From the NCBI GenBank assembly GCA_020633675.1, contig JACKDE010000005.1, positions 434,001 through 498,000 of the forward strand: 64,000 nt of DNA, written 5' to 3'. Of this stretch, positions 25,531 to 35,155 are shown one piece after another. Made by a program: the position numbers and the translations under genes. Within the stretch, counting starts at the first letter, position 1. Each line of letters opens with the position of its first letter. Below the pieces are notes generated by a model, which did not search any database, was not told where the DNA came from, and was given only the letters and a program-made list of their open reading frames with translations. This DNA comes from Deferribacteres bacterium. Its GTDB lineage: Bacteria > Zhuqueibacterota > Zhuqueibacteria > Zhuqueibacterales > Geothermadaptataceae.

Positions 25531-25691
25531 GGCATTTATCGTACCCTTCGACACGCCAGCATTTTTGCACGCCACATTGGCCAGCTATGTGTTAATTTTC
25601 CCGAAAACCACGTTGATTCTTTTCTGCCAGTATTATACCTTTCTGCTTTAACGCACGATCATTTTCCACCACAACAATTCCGGATCCCAAA

Positions 25692-26513
25692 ATGACCGAT
25701 AGTACACAGCAAATTGAATCTTATTCTGCAAAACTCACCAGATTGCAAAAAGCCAAGAAAAGTCTGCTCTGTGTTGGCATCGATCCCGAGTATGACAAAC
25801 TGCCGAAACGTTTCGCTGATGATAAAGACTGGCTGTTTAAATTTTGTCATGTGATGATAAAATCGACTATGCAGTACGCTGTTGCCTATAAATTTAATTT
25901 TGCATTTTTTGAGGTAATGGGCTCACAAGGCTGGGAGACGTTGCAACGTTTGCTGGAAATTGTACCCAAAGATTGCATCACGATTGCGGATGCCAAACGC
26001 GGTGACATCGGCAACAGTGCCAGGCAATACGCAAAAGCTATTTTGGAAGAGATGGCATTCGACGCTGTGACAGTCAATCCGTACATGGGCCATGACGCTG
26101 TGGAGCCGTTCCTGGCTGATCCGGGCAAAGGTGTTTATTGCCTGTGCCTGACCTCCAACGCAGGCGCCAAAGATTTGCAATATCTTTTGGTCGACGAGCA
26201 ACCGCTATTTAAGCATGTAGGTGCATTGGTGCAAAAATGGAATGCAGCAAAAAATTGTGGCATTGTGGTCGGGGCCACAAAACCTGCACATCTCAAGGAA
26301 TTGCGCCAGCAGTATCCGGACATGCCTTTTCTAATTCCAGGGGTGGGTGCGCAAGGTGGGAGCCTGAACCAGGTGTTGGAGATTGTGAATGGAAGCAATG
26401 CACTCATCAATGCATCGCGCAGCATCATTTACGCCAGTGCGAATGATGATTTTGCCCAGGCAGCTGCACATGAAGCTGCAATGATGCAGGCAAATATGGC
26501 GAAAAATTTTTAA
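25692..26513 (+). CDS. pyrF: Orotidine 5'-phosphate decarboxylase, group 2
   Basis: A 273-residue enzyme that converts OMP to UMP in pyrimidine synthesis. The catalytic motif DAKRGDIGNSARQYA and the opening LLCVGIDPEYDKLP are typical of the group 2 (longer) PyrF family. FLIPGVGAQGG is the phosphate-binding loop. It stands alone, converging with the ClC gene (15 bp between stops). A PyrB-like enzyme is encoded at 59616-60713, too far for an operon. Confidence 0.94.
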   Translation: MTDSTQQIESYSAKLTRLQKAKKSLLCVGIDPEYDKLPKRFADDKDWLFKFCHVMIKSTMQYAVAYKFNFAFFEVMGSQGWETLQRLLEIVPKDCITIADAKRGDIGNSARQYAKAILEEMAFDAVTVNPYMGHDAVEPFLADPGKGVYCLCLTSNAGAKDLQYLLVDEQPLFKHVGALVQKWNAAKNCGIVVGATKPAHLKELRQQYPDMPFLIPGVGAQGGSLNQVLEIVNGSNALINASRSIIYASANDDFAQAAAHEAAMMQANMAKNF

Positions 26514-26528
26514 GACACAAATCTAAGC

Positions 26529-28616
26529 CTAATTGCCATTGAGCTGGTTAACTTTCTTCAGGTCTTCCCTGGATGCCATCAGCAGAAGAGTGTCACCTAA
26601 CTGAAAGCGGTAATCAGGCCGTATCGGGATAACCTTCTCCTTCTCGCGATTTTGGGTATCGTAATGTTGCTTGATGAGAATGACTTCAACCCCGAAGCGG
26701 GCACGTAAATTTAGCTCCTTCAGCGTCTTGTTGACAAACTCGCCAGGCACTTCGACTTCACTCAGCAGTTGCCCGTCCAGCAACTCGACTTGCTTGAATT
26801 TTTGTGTGGAACTGATGTAGCCCGAAGCCGACGTCACCATATCCCGCTTAAAAACCTGCCGATTGTAAATTTCAATCACATCATTTTTAGAAACCGTACC
26901 GATTAGATGCTTGACATTCTTGGTGTCAACCACTGGCAACTGATCGATGTTAATCTCGCCAAATGACTTCATGACGATATCCAGGCGATCGTCCGGTGTG
27001 AAATAATGATAAACTGGCGTCAACAGATCGTGTGCGACCAGGATGTTTTCGAGTGAGTCTCTTTCGTAAATAAATTTTCGAATATCGTGAATGGAAATCA
27101 CGCCCAGCAGGTGATTTTTCCGGTCGACCACAAAAAAGTTGGGGTGCGGGCTGCGAACGGTTAAATCCATCAATTTTCGAAACGGCGTATCGATGTAAAC
27201 CCGCTCATAATCGGTTTTGACGACCTGGGAAACTTTTAAGGAATGCAGAACATTGATTTCCTGACCTTGAAAAAGATTGATACCGCGGCGAGATAACTTA
27301 AGGGAATAAATCGAGTCCTTTTTCAAACGCGAGGTAATGAGGACACTGATAATGCAGGAAATCATCAACGGCAGAATAATTCGGTAATCGTTTGTCAGCT
27401 CAAAAATAATGATGATGGCGGTGATCGGTGCATGCATCGCGCCGGCAGCAACAGCCCCCATCCCAACCAGAGCGTATGCCCCGGATGAGGCTGTCATCGC
27501 TGGAAAAAGCGAGTGCACGATACTTCCCATAAAACCGCCCAGATTTGCGCCGATGAACAGCGATGGCGCAAAAACACCTCCGGAACCACCCGATCCAATC
27601 GTAATCGAAGTTGCAGCTATTTTCAAAAAGACCAAAAACAGCAAAAAATACCACGTGAGCTGATTGGTTAGCGCCTGCGTGATGGAGTCGTAGCCAACAC
27701 CAAAAATGTGCGGGAAAGTAATACCTATTGAACCTATGATCAGGCCCCCAATAATCGGTTTGGTTAGCGGCGGAATTTTCACCTGCTCAAACAAGTCTTC
27801 TGTTTTGTAAAGAATGTTGATAAATGCCAGCGCGACAAACGCGGCAGAAATACCGAGAATGACATAAGGTATCATCTCAAAAACGCTGACCAATTCATAT
27901 TGCGGGATGGTGAACGCGGAAAAATCTCCCATGAAGTGGCGGGAGATCACGGTTGCTGTGACCGACGACACCACGATCGGGCTGAATTGCGAAATACCGA
28001 AATCGGCGAGAATCACTTCCATCGCGAAGAGCGCGCCGGCAATCGGTGCATTGAATGTGGCCGCGATGCCGGCTGCTGTACCACAAGCCACGAATGTCCG
28101 CAAACGTGTGCCGGTGACTTTGAGCAACTGGCCGATCACCGAGCCGAGCGCAGAGCCGATCTGAACAATCGGGCCCTCGCGGCCAACCGAGCCGCCGGAG
28201 CCGATACTAATTGCTGAGGCTGTTACCTTTGCAAACATCACACGCGGTCGTATTGCACCGGCACGCAATACAATGGATTCCATCACCTCCGGCACACCAT
28301 GCCCTCTTGCTTCCCGCGCAAAATAAAAGACGATCGGCCCGACGATCAATCCACCGGCAGCCGGCGCCAGCAATTTCACATACCATGGCAATTGTAGCGC
28401 ATAATCCAGTGAATATTCCCAGGATCCAAAAAAGACGGCTTCAAAAAATCGGATGGCAAAACGAAAAAAAATGGCGCCGAAGCCGCCGACAATCCCGATC
28501 AACACGGCCACAATAACCATGAACGTGTGTCGACTCATTCGCAAGCGCATCAATTCACGACTGATAATATGCTGCCAGGTTTTAAGAAAGCGTGGGGTTC
28601 TTGATATTTTGGGCAT
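26529..28616 (-). CDS. ClC family chloride channel/antiporter with CBS and RCK-C-type domains
   Basis: A 695-residue membrane protein. The ClC core (about 30-440) has GHGVPEV, the gating glutamate Glu147 in GREGP, and a GGSGGVFAPSLF-type loop. The position of the internal proton glutamate (Glu203 in E. coli ClC-ec1) is Val201, next to Glu200, as in channel-type ClCs. Two CBS domains follow (about 460-590), and the C-terminus (about 605-690: DGQLLSEVEVPGEFVNKTL, then FQLGDTLLLMAS) is like the TrkA-C/RCK-C ligand domain. The extra domains suggest gating by a nucleotide or other small molecule. Confidence 0.92.
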   Translation of the reverse strand: MPKISRTPRFLKTWQHIISRELMRLRMSRHTFMVIVAVLIGIVGGFGAIFFRFAIRFFEAVFFGSWEYSLDYALQLPWYVKLLAPAAGGLIVGPIVFYFAREARGHGVPEVMESIVLRAGAIRPRVMFAKVTASAISIGSGGSVGREGPIVQIGSALGSVIGQLLKVTGTRLRTFVACGTAAGIAATFNAPIAGALFAMEVILADFGISQFSPIVVSSVTATVISRHFMGDFSAFTIPQYELVSVFEMIPYVILGISAAFVALAFINILYKTEDLFEQVKIPPLTKPIIGGLIIGSIGITFPHIFGVGYDSITQALTNQLTWYFLLFLVFLKIAATSITIGSGGSGGVFAPSLFIGANLGGFMGSIVHSLFPAMTASSGAYALVGMGAVAAGAMHAPITAIIIIFELTNDYRIILPLMISCIISVLITSRLKKDSIYSLKLSRRGINLFQGQEINVLHSLKVSQVVKTDYERVYIDTPFRKLMDLTVRSPHPNFFVVDRKNHLLGVISIHDIRKFIYERDSLENILVAHDLLTPVYHYFTPDDRLDIVMKSFGEINIDQLPVVDTKNVKHLIGTVSKNDVIEIYNRQVFKRDMVTSASGYISSTQKFKQVELLDGQLLSEVEVPGEFVNKTLKELNLRARFGVEVILIKQHYDTQNREKEKVIPIRPDYRFQLGDTLLLMASREDLKKVNQLNGN

Positions 28617-28766
28617 GATCTAAAATCGATTCGAAGGGGTTTTAGTGGTTAAAAAGAGAGGCTGCTTAAAATTTCAAAAAGAATAAGTTTTGGATTATTT
28701 TGCACGAATGCAAGGCATACTGAACAAGTTCCGGAAAATTGTGCTTTTCTGCCGATAATGGAGTTA

Positions 28767-28807
28767 AGATACGAATCAGACTGACAAGAGCAGCCGGATT
28801 CGTATCT
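28767..28807 (-). terminator. Hairpin after the metallo-beta-lactamase gene
   Basis: A perfect 11-bp inverted repeat (AGATACGAATC 28767-28777 with GATTCGTATCT 28797-28807) has a 19-base loop and lies 20 bp after the stop at 28827. On the minus strand the tail is TTAACTCC, a weak T tract, so terminator function is likely but not certain. Confidence 0.5.
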
Positions 28808-28826
28808 CGCCTTGTGCGGGTATGGT

Positions 28827-29789
28827 TTAAAACAATTCTTGCTGGTTGGCTTGTTTGAGCGGCTCTGCATCATAACCCAGGCTTCGCAGAAAGACATAGT
28901 AATCTTTCGGGCCGTGCGTTGTGTAAATTTTTTTAGGCTGGACCCGTTCGATAAAATCGAGCAGTTCATTATAGTCCGCATGATCACTGAGGGGGATGAC
29001 TTCGTCGACGCCATAGCGATAGCGGGATGACGGCTCCATGCCCCAGCCGCTCAAAAACACCGACTTTGCTGGTGCAAGGCGTTGCACTTGACGGTTTTTG
29101 CGGGCTTGTGGCGGTAAAATCACCACACGTTTTTCACGTGCACGCACCTGGTTGAACTTGACGACATCCCCGAATTCAATACCATGCTTTTGGTAAACCT
29201 CCGCCAGGTGCAACACAGATCCGTGCACGCAAAGTGAAAAGCCGTTATCCGCCAAAATTTTCATCGCTTCCTGAGTTTTTCCGAGCGCATAGCCAAAAAC
29301 CAACGGAATTTCACCCTGACGCAGCGCCTCGCTCGCGAACGAACACAAGCGATCGATCAACTCCACACGCGGCGGAAAGACATATTTTTTGTAGCCAAAA
29401 GTGCATTCCATGATCAGCAAATCACACTTTTCGTATGCGATTGCCTCGGCAGTGGCGCTTTCGCGCGTATTGAAATCGCCGGTGTACAGCAAACGCTGGC
29501 CATCGCGCTCCACCAGCACCTGCGCTGATCCCAAAATATGGCCCGCAGGCAAAAACGTGACGCGCAAATCGCCGATTGCCACAGGTTCGCCAAATTCAAC
29601 TTGGTTGATGCTGATTTTGCCGAGCCGGCGACGCATAAACGAAGCCGTTGCCGGCGTGGCATAGCTAAGCTTGTGCTTTTTGATATGGTCGGCATGGCCA
29701 TGACTGACGAACGCGCTTTCGACACTGCCAGTCGCATCGATCCATAAATCATGATCGTCAAGCTTTATGCCTTTTTGATAGCGAAACAC
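28827..29789 (-). CDS. Metallo-beta-lactamase fold nuclease-like protein (ligase-associated exonuclease/Ysh1-like)
   Basis: A 320-residue metallohydrolase. The metal-binding motif is SHGHADH (about 29-35), with further ligands in PAGHILGSAQ and TGDFNTRES. The C-terminal part SDHADYNELLDFIERVQPKKIYTTHG is typical of the RNA-processing/DNA-exonuclease branch of the fold (CPSF73- and SNM1-like). No DNA ligase is adjacent, so the ligase-associated label is only a family resemblance. Start is GTG at 29789 with AAAGGA six bases before. It lies in a minus-strand run after the nucleoside-hydrolase-like gene (48 bp gap). Confidence 0.85.
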   Translation of the reverse strand: MFRYQKGIKLDDHDLWIDATGSVESAFVSHGHADHIKKHKLSYATPATASFMRRRLGKISINQVEFGEPVAIGDLRVTFLPAGHILGSAQVLVERDGQRLLYTGDFNTRESATAEAIAYEKCDLLIMECTFGYKKYVFPPRVELIDRLCSFASEALRQGEIPLVFGYALGKTQEAMKILADNGFSLCVHGSVLHLAEVYQKHGIEFGDVVKFNQVRAREKRVVILPPQARKNRQVQRLAPAKSVFLSGWGMEPSSRYRYGVDEVIPLSDHADYNELLDFIERVQPKKIYTTHGPKDYYVFLRSLGYDAEPLKQANQQELF

Positions 29790-29837
29790 ACTCTATCCTT
29801 TGGTGGGGGTTATGCAATAACTTGAGTATGGTATAAA

Positions 29838-30860
29838 TCAAGGCAATTCCCTTAACAGCGATTTCATCGCCTTTGTCATGGCTTGCGGGTATGCCTCCAC
29901 ATCACGAACATGAAAGATGAAACGCTTGCTTGCTGATATGCCGGGTTTCCAGCGCGTCTCGCCATTATCCTTGCACCGCACTTCAATTTCATCGAAGGTG
30001 AAAACGGCGGTCTCACCTGCCACAGCGACATCGACGATATCCCCTGCGCACGTAACCATCTTTCCAACAGCATGAAGAAAGCCGGCTGTGCAATACATAT
30101 TGCGCTTTTCCTGCAACTGCGCTGCAAATATGGCTTCATCCTTCGCCCCGCACAAATCACCGAGCCAGCGAGTGGCGCTTTTATGGCCAAACATGCTGAT
30201 GAAATAGTTTTGCAACCGCGGGCTCAAGTATGGCAGAATCTCATCTTGCCGGAATCGATAAAATGTGCCGTACTCTTCAACACACCAATTCGGTGGTGTG
30301 ATTTCAAAGCAAGGCATCCAGTAAACCGGGCACGGCAGGTCAAAAATGGCGGCAAACGCTGAGACATTGAGGCGAACATTGTACTCAAGCTCACCCAGCC
30401 GCTCGGGGATTGGCGTTCCGGAGCCGGCATTCAGGTAAACCCCCGCACATTTCTCGCGGAACAGATCAGGTGCGCGATTACCGGCAATCGCCACGTCGCG
30501 GCAGGAGCCGACGATGGTGATCACCACTGGCTCTGGCGCATTTTGCAGCGTGTCCAAAACCATGCGGATACCGTTCTCTTCTGAGCGCGAAGCACCCTTT
30601 TGCTGATCGGTTCGGACTGACATGGCTTTGGGCGAGCCTGCGCCGAATGGCACACGCAATCCCGTCAAATAATTCAATTGCGCAATAGCCGCGATATCGG
30701 GCGTGCGGTCCCGATCAGGCGGCGGGTAATCGATCAAAACGCCGTGCAGGGTGAGTTGCCGCGCAAACGCCAATGCATAAACACAGGCAAGGTCCCAGTG
30801 ATCGTCCGGGTCCTGATGCGGCCGAAATAAATCGGTTTGATGCAGCAGATGAACTGCCAT
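29838..30860 (-). CDS. Nucleoside hydrolase-like protein
   Basis: A 340-residue protein related to the inosine-uridine nucleoside hydrolase fold. The N-terminal calcium-site pattern DPDDHWDLACVYALA (about 17-31) corresponds to the family DxDxxxDD, though not exactly. VVITIVGSCRDVAIA corresponds to the 'GPLTN' region but lacks those residues. The usual late Asp ligand region is not clear. It may therefore act on an unusual substrate or be catalytically altered. It lies between the PhoH gene (35 bp upstream) and the metallo-beta-lactamase gene, all on the minus strand. Confidence 0.7.
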   Translation of the reverse strand: MAVHLLHQTDLFRPHQDPDDHWDLACVYALAFARQLTLHGVLIDYPPPDRDRTPDIAAIAQLNYLTGLRVPFGAGSPKAMSVRTDQQKGASRSEENGIRMVLDTLQNAPEPVVITIVGSCRDVAIAGNRAPDLFREKCAGVYLNAGSGTPIPERLGELEYNVRLNVSAFAAIFDLPCPVYWMPCFEITPPNWCVEEYGTFYRFRQDEILPYLSPRLQNYFISMFGHKSATRWLGDLCGAKDEAIFAAQLQEKRNMYCTAGFLHAVGKMVTCAGDIVDVAVAGETAVFTFDEIEVRCKDNGETRWKPGISASKRFIFHVRDVEAYPQAMTKAMKSLLRELP

Positions 30861-30895
30861 AATGCATGCGCTTTCCTTTTTGAAAATTGAAGATA

Positions 30896-32227
30896 TTATA
30901 GCAGGTTGCTCGCCAATTCAGCCAGTTCCGAACGTTCGCCTTTTTCCAGGTTGATGTGGGCGTAGATTTTCTGGCCCTGCATTTTCTCGATCAGATAGCT
31001 CAGGCCGTTCGAAAGCGTGTCGAGATAAGGGTGATCGATCTGGAAAATATCGCCAGTAAAGACGATTTTAGTCCCCTCGCCAGCCCGCGTGATGATGGTT
31101 TTGATTTCATGCGGTGTCAGGTTCTGCGCCTCATCGACGATAAAATACACCTTCACCAGGCTGCGACCGCGAATATAGGAAAGCGGACAAATCACCAGTT
31201 TTTCCTGCTCCAGCAGTTCTTTGATCTGCCGCCGTCCGCCATTGTTTTCTGGCAGGCTGTGTTCGATAACCGATAAGTTGTCGTGCAATGGTTGCATATA
31301 CGGATCGAGCTTGGAGTGGATATCGCCCGGCAAGTAGCCGATGTCCTTGTTGCTGAGCGGCACCACCGGTCGCGCCAGATAAATCTGGCGGTAGCTTTTC
31401 TTTCTTTCAAGCGCAGCCGCCAGGGCCAACAGTGTCTTGCCGGTTCCCGCTTTGCCGCTGATGCTCACCAGCGGAATATCGAGATTCAGCAGGGCATTCA
31501 AGGCAAATGTTTGCTCGGCATTCCGTGGCGTGATGCCTTGAGCAGGCACTTTATCGACCTTTTTGATTTTGGCAAACATAGAATCATAAAAAGCCAAGAC
31601 CGATTGCTTTTCATTTCGCAAGATAAAAAATTCATTTGGCGTGAATGCCGTGTCGGTTTTGAGCTCGCTGGCTTCGATTTCGAAGGGCGTTTCGTACAAC
31701 TTCGCAATCAGATCACCCGGAACATCTTCCTGTAGATGATGTCCCTTGTACAGTGTATCGATATCTTTGACATGATCGGTTTTATAATCCTGCGCTGTCA
31801 GGCCCAGGGATTTGGCTTTCATGCGCAAATTGACATCTTTCGATATGAGGATGACTTGTTTCTTGGGATATTCCTTACCCAATAAATAAGCCGTGTTGAG
31901 AATACGATGGTCCGGTTTGTCGGTGGTGAAATTAAAGCGCAAATCTTCGTGAAATGGCCGGTCAAGCTTGATAATGATTTTGCCAAGGTTGGGGCCGAGC
32001 GAGATTCCGCTGTCAAAAATAGTCTCACCGCTCAGTCCATCGACATCGCGGGCAAACTCGCGTGCATGAAAGTTGATCATTTCATTGCCTTTTTTGAAAT
32101 GATCGAGTTCTTCGAGCACCGTCATTGGGATCACAATATCATTGTCGGCAAATTGGTAAATACAGCTGCTGTCGTGGAGGATTACATTGGTATCAAACAC
32201 AAAAAACTTATTCATCTTAGCAGGCAT
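30896..32227 (-). CDS. PhoH family ATPase with N-terminal PIN domain
   Basis: A 443-residue protein of the PhoH2 type. The PIN domain (about 6-150) starts FVFDTNVILHD and includes PMTVLEELDHFK and DHRILNTA, with the acidic residues expected of an RNase. The PhoH ATPase domain (about 235-440) has Walker A GKAGTGKT and Walker B FIVDEAQNL, plus a TGDIFQIDHPY motif. Known PhoH2 proteins act as RNA helicase-nucleases. AGAAGG precedes the start ATG by about seven bases. Confidence 0.92.
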   Translation of the reverse strand: MPAKMNKFFVFDTNVILHDSSCIYQFADNDIVIPMTVLEELDHFKKGNEMINFHAREFARDVDGLSGETIFDSGISLGPNLGKIIIKLDRPFHEDLRFNFTTDKPDHRILNTAYLLGKEYPKKQVILISKDVNLRMKAKSLGLTAQDYKTDHVKDIDTLYKGHHLQEDVPGDLIAKLYETPFEIEASELKTDTAFTPNEFFILRNEKQSVLAFYDSMFAKIKKVDKVPAQGITPRNAEQTFALNALLNLDIPLVSISGKAGTGKTLLALAAALERKKSYRQIYLARPVVPLSNKDIGYLPGDIHSKLDPYMQPLHDNLSVIEHSLPENNGGRRQIKELLEQEKLVICPLSYIRGRSLVKVYFIVDEAQNLTPHEIKTIITRAGEGTKIVFTGDIFQIDHPYLDTLSNGLSYLIEKMQGQKIYAHINLEKGERSELAELASNLL

Positions 32228-32659
32228 GACTTGACCTTCTTCAATAGGAGGTGAGAATTGAAGGGTGCAGTGCGAATTATGCAGGTCATCTTATTTTAAG
32301 AATAGAAACGCGTTGTGCGAATTGTTTTTGCAATAGTCCTTTTGGATAAACCATTGTTTTTATGTAACAATAGTACCCTTATCATTCAGGATGAATCTAT
32401 TCGGCATCGTGAGGAAACTTCGCTATATTCCGCGGAAACGCAAAAATAGATGCCTCCGGCATGACAATTTGGGCCGTTTTGTGCTCATCAACGGCTTATT
32501 TAATTCGCACAATGGGTATATAATGAAACGCCTTTATCTCAAACGCTGGAAAGCCGGGTAAGTTGCTCGCGAAAACGACCTTTCACACTTTAAACCAGAT
32601 TATCCATTTTTAGCATTAGCCAACTGGTTGTCCAGGTTGATCTTCTCACTTGCCGCACA
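32228..32659. other. Intergenic region between phoH and amidohydrolase genes
   Basis: 432 bp with no gene that I can support. On the plus strand a perfect AGGAGGTGA (32246-32254) precedes a 13-codon reading frame (32258-32299), and a TATAAT sits at 32519, but neither leads to a plausible gene. It carries the promoter of the minus-strand phoH gene and the 3' region of the amidohydrolase gene. Confidence 0.45.
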
Positions 32660-34357
32660 TCACTTCTTTTCAATGACCACGCCCGGCAGCGCCCAGGTGA
32701 GCATGCCTTTTTCCACCACCATTTGGCCATTCACGAACACATAATCTACACCAGTGGCATACTGATGCGGCTCTTTAAAAGTGGCGGTATCGGCATAGTT
32801 TTCCAGGTCGATAATAGCCAGATCGGCATGGAAGCCTTCCCGCAGCATGCCACGATCGCGCAGGCCGAGTACCTGTGCCGGCAAAGAAGTCATCGAGCGA
32901 ATCGCATCACTGACGGAGATTATGCCGCGTTCGATGGCATAGCGCCGAATTTTGCGTGGAAATGTGCCATAAAAACGGGCATGCACCGGGCCATCGCCGG
33001 GCAAAGCGATGCCGCCATCCGAGGCGGTGATCGTCCAAGGCTGTGCCGCATACGCTTCCACATCGATCTCTGACATCGAAAAACCTCGCAGACGCACACC
33101 GCCGATCCGATCGGCAAAGCCATCAAATTGCAATTTCAAAGCCATATCCACAGGCGAGAGATCGTGCTGTGCAGCCAGTTGCGCCAGGCTTTTGCCGATA
33201 AAACTGGAATCGGGATAGTCGAACACCACCATATTCTCAGCACCCCCGCGCCGCCGGATTTCGTGTGCGATATCGCGCCGCACCTTTTCGGCGATGCTGC
33301 GGTTGCGCAAGCGGGATTTGAGTGTGAGAGCGTAATTGACTCCAGCCTGCCCAGCATTATTCGAAGAACGCGATGCAAGGCCGTATGCCCAGAATGGAAT
33401 CAGCAGGGTATTGCCATCCGAGCCGCTGGTGTTGTACGGATATTGATCCGCCCACACATCGACGCCGCGATCGCGGGCGCGTTGGATTAGTTGAATGGCA
33501 GCGCGACCGACACCCCAAAAGTGCGCACCTTTCGACTTGATATGGGTGCATACCACTGTCGCACCAGTCTGCTCGCCTATCTCGATGGTTTCCATCACTG
33601 CGTCCAACAGGGTCGGCGGGCCCGCACTGTCTTGCGACGGCCAGTACCACATCGGATCCGCCCCTTCGCTGCGCTCATGCGACACATACATCCCCCCGTA
33701 TTTCGCGACGACCTTCATGATTTCGATCAATTCATCAGTCCTGCTCCAGCGCCCTGGCACGTACTCGAGTCCAGCGGACATGCCAAAGGCGCCTTCGCCC
33801 ATGGCCTGGCGCGCCAGCTCTTGCATCGCAACGATCTCACCCACTGTTGCCGGGCGGCGAAAATCATCGTTCATCACTTGCTGTCGCACTTCGCCATGCC
33901 CGAATAGCAAAATAGCGTTCGGTCCGATACCTTTGGCGCGAATTTCAGCGATTTGCTGGCGGATCGGCCAGGCAGAACGGCCATCGTGATTGATGACGAC
34001 CGTGGTGACGCCCTGTGACACAATGTTCGGCGCAGCCCGTCGGCGCGGATCTTCGCTGCGAAGTCCGGCTTCCGGTTGACTGCCTTCATCAGCATGTGCG
34101 TGCAAGTCGATCATGCCCGGCACAACGTAGCGACCCTTGGCATCGATCATTTGCCTGGCGGAGGCATTCTGCAACTTGCCGACTGCAACAATCGTGTTAT
34201 CGGAAATGCCGATGTCCGCATAAAACCACGGATTGCCACTGCCGTCATACACTTTGCCGCCCTTGATCAGCAAATCGAACTCTTGCTTCTGGGCAGCGAA
34301 ATTCGAGAGAGGCATGAGGGCCAGCGCGGCAAGGATGATCATTTTGATACGGTTCAT
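32660..34357 (-). CDS. D-aminoacylase-like amidohydrolase (N-acyl-D-amino-acid deacylase family), exported
   Basis: An amidohydrolase of about 565 residues. Metal-binding HxH is in DLHAHADEGSQPE; further ligand regions are VVCTHIKSKG and the late TITASDGG aspartate. The opening FDLLIKGGKVYDGSGNPW and the end GMLREGFHADLAIIDL are family hallmarks. ATG 34357 was chosen since it begins a good signal peptide (MNRIK, hydrophobic run, NFAAQ); an upstream ATG would add 14 residues. The family removes N-acyl groups from D-amino acids or acyl dipeptides; the substrate here is not known. Periplasmic location is inferred. Confidence 0.88.
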   Translation of the reverse strand: MNRIKMIILAALALMPLSNFAAQKQEFDLLIKGGKVYDGSGNPWFYADIGISDNTIVAVGKLQNASARQMIDAKGRYVVPGMIDLHAHADEGSQPEAGLRSEDPRRRAAPNIVSQGVTTVVINHDGRSAWPIRQQIAEIRAKGIGPNAILLFGHGEVRQQVMNDDFRRPATVGEIVAMQELARQAMGEGAFGMSAGLEYVPGRWSRTDELIEIMKVVAKYGGMYVSHERSEGADPMWYWPSQDSAGPPTLLDAVMETIEIGEQTGATVVCTHIKSKGAHFWGVGRAAIQLIQRARDRGVDVWADQYPYNTSGSDGNTLLIPFWAYGLASRSSNNAGQAGVNYALTLKSRLRNRSIAEKVRRDIAHEIRRRGGAENMVVFDYPDSSFIGKSLAQLAAQHDLSPVDMALKLQFDGFADRIGGVRLRGFSMSEIDVEAYAAQPWTITASDGGIALPGDGPVHARFYGTFPRKIRRYAIERGIISVSDAIRSMTSLPAQVLGLRDRGMLREGFHADLAIIDLENYADTATFKEPHQYATGVDYVFVNGQMVVEKGMLTWALPGVVIEKK

Positions 34358-34651
34358 CAACTTAGTCCAAATTGGCGCGTTCTTCTTCAAATGATTCACA
34401 TTCAGAATAGCTGGTCAGGATTTTTTTTGCAAAGAAATTATGACCGTTTTGGTGCCCGATAAAACGCAGACCAGCGACGCAACGGTTCGAAACCGTTTTC
34501 ACATCATGACAAAAATCTGTTATTTTGCATTGCTGGAAGTTGCAGCAGGAATAAACGACTGATGCGCTCCATACAACGAACACATTATTTTTAATTCGCT
34601 GGCGACAGGTGCAACCCGCCGTCCTGAAAAACCATTCAAAAGGAAATTACC

Positions 34652-34972
34652 ATGCCATTTATTGAAGTCGATTCACTCCCAGGTGTAGAACGCGTTCCCG
34701 GCTTTATTGGCCGTTTCGTCCATTCCGAAAACATGACGACGGCTTTTTACAGCATAAAGGCCGGCTCGCCGTTTCCCGAACACAGTCACCCGCACGAGCA
34801 GATCAGTAATGTGGTAGAGGGCCGCTTCGAGCTGACCGTCGACGGCGAAACGCGTGTACTCGAGCCGGGCACGATCGCAGTCATTCCCGCCAATGCCGTG
34901 CACTCCGGCCGCGCCATCAGCGATTGCCGCATCATCGACGTCTTTTCGCCGCCGAGAGAAGATTATCGTTGA
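34652..34972 (+). CDS. Cupin domain protein
   Basis: A 106-residue single cupin. Motif 1 is PEHSHPHEQISNVVEGRFE (metal-binding His and Glu), and motif 2 is PGTIAVIPANAVHSG (third His). The start ATG is preceded by AAAGGAAA. Small cupins have many roles (isomerases, dioxygenases, sugar binding); none can be chosen here. It appears to be a single-gene unit. Confidence 0.88.
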   Translation: MPFIEVDSLPGVERVPGFIGRFVHSENMTTAFYSIKAGSPFPEHSHPHEQISNVVEGRFELTVDGETRVLEPGTIAVIPANAVHSGRAISDCRIIDVFSPPREDYR

Positions 34973-35155
34973 GGAAGTGACAGACGCTGAAATAGTGTTG
35001 TTGAAGGGATCAAAATGAAGTTCTATGAAAACATGCTCTGTGATTTTTCGGGAAGCAATTTACCTTAATGGCGTTAAAGAACAACTCCCAGAATTCATTT
35101 GCAGCAAAAATGGAGTATCATACAATTAGCTTGGCAAAATGGTACGCTCATAACA

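Noticed and set aside
32246..32299. Perfect AGGAGGTGA followed by a 13-codon frame on the plus strand
   Set aside because: No downstream gene on that strand and only three bases of spacing; likely chance.
32519..32524. TATAAT as a promoter
   Set aside because: The -35 region is poor and no plus-strand gene follows for 2 kb.
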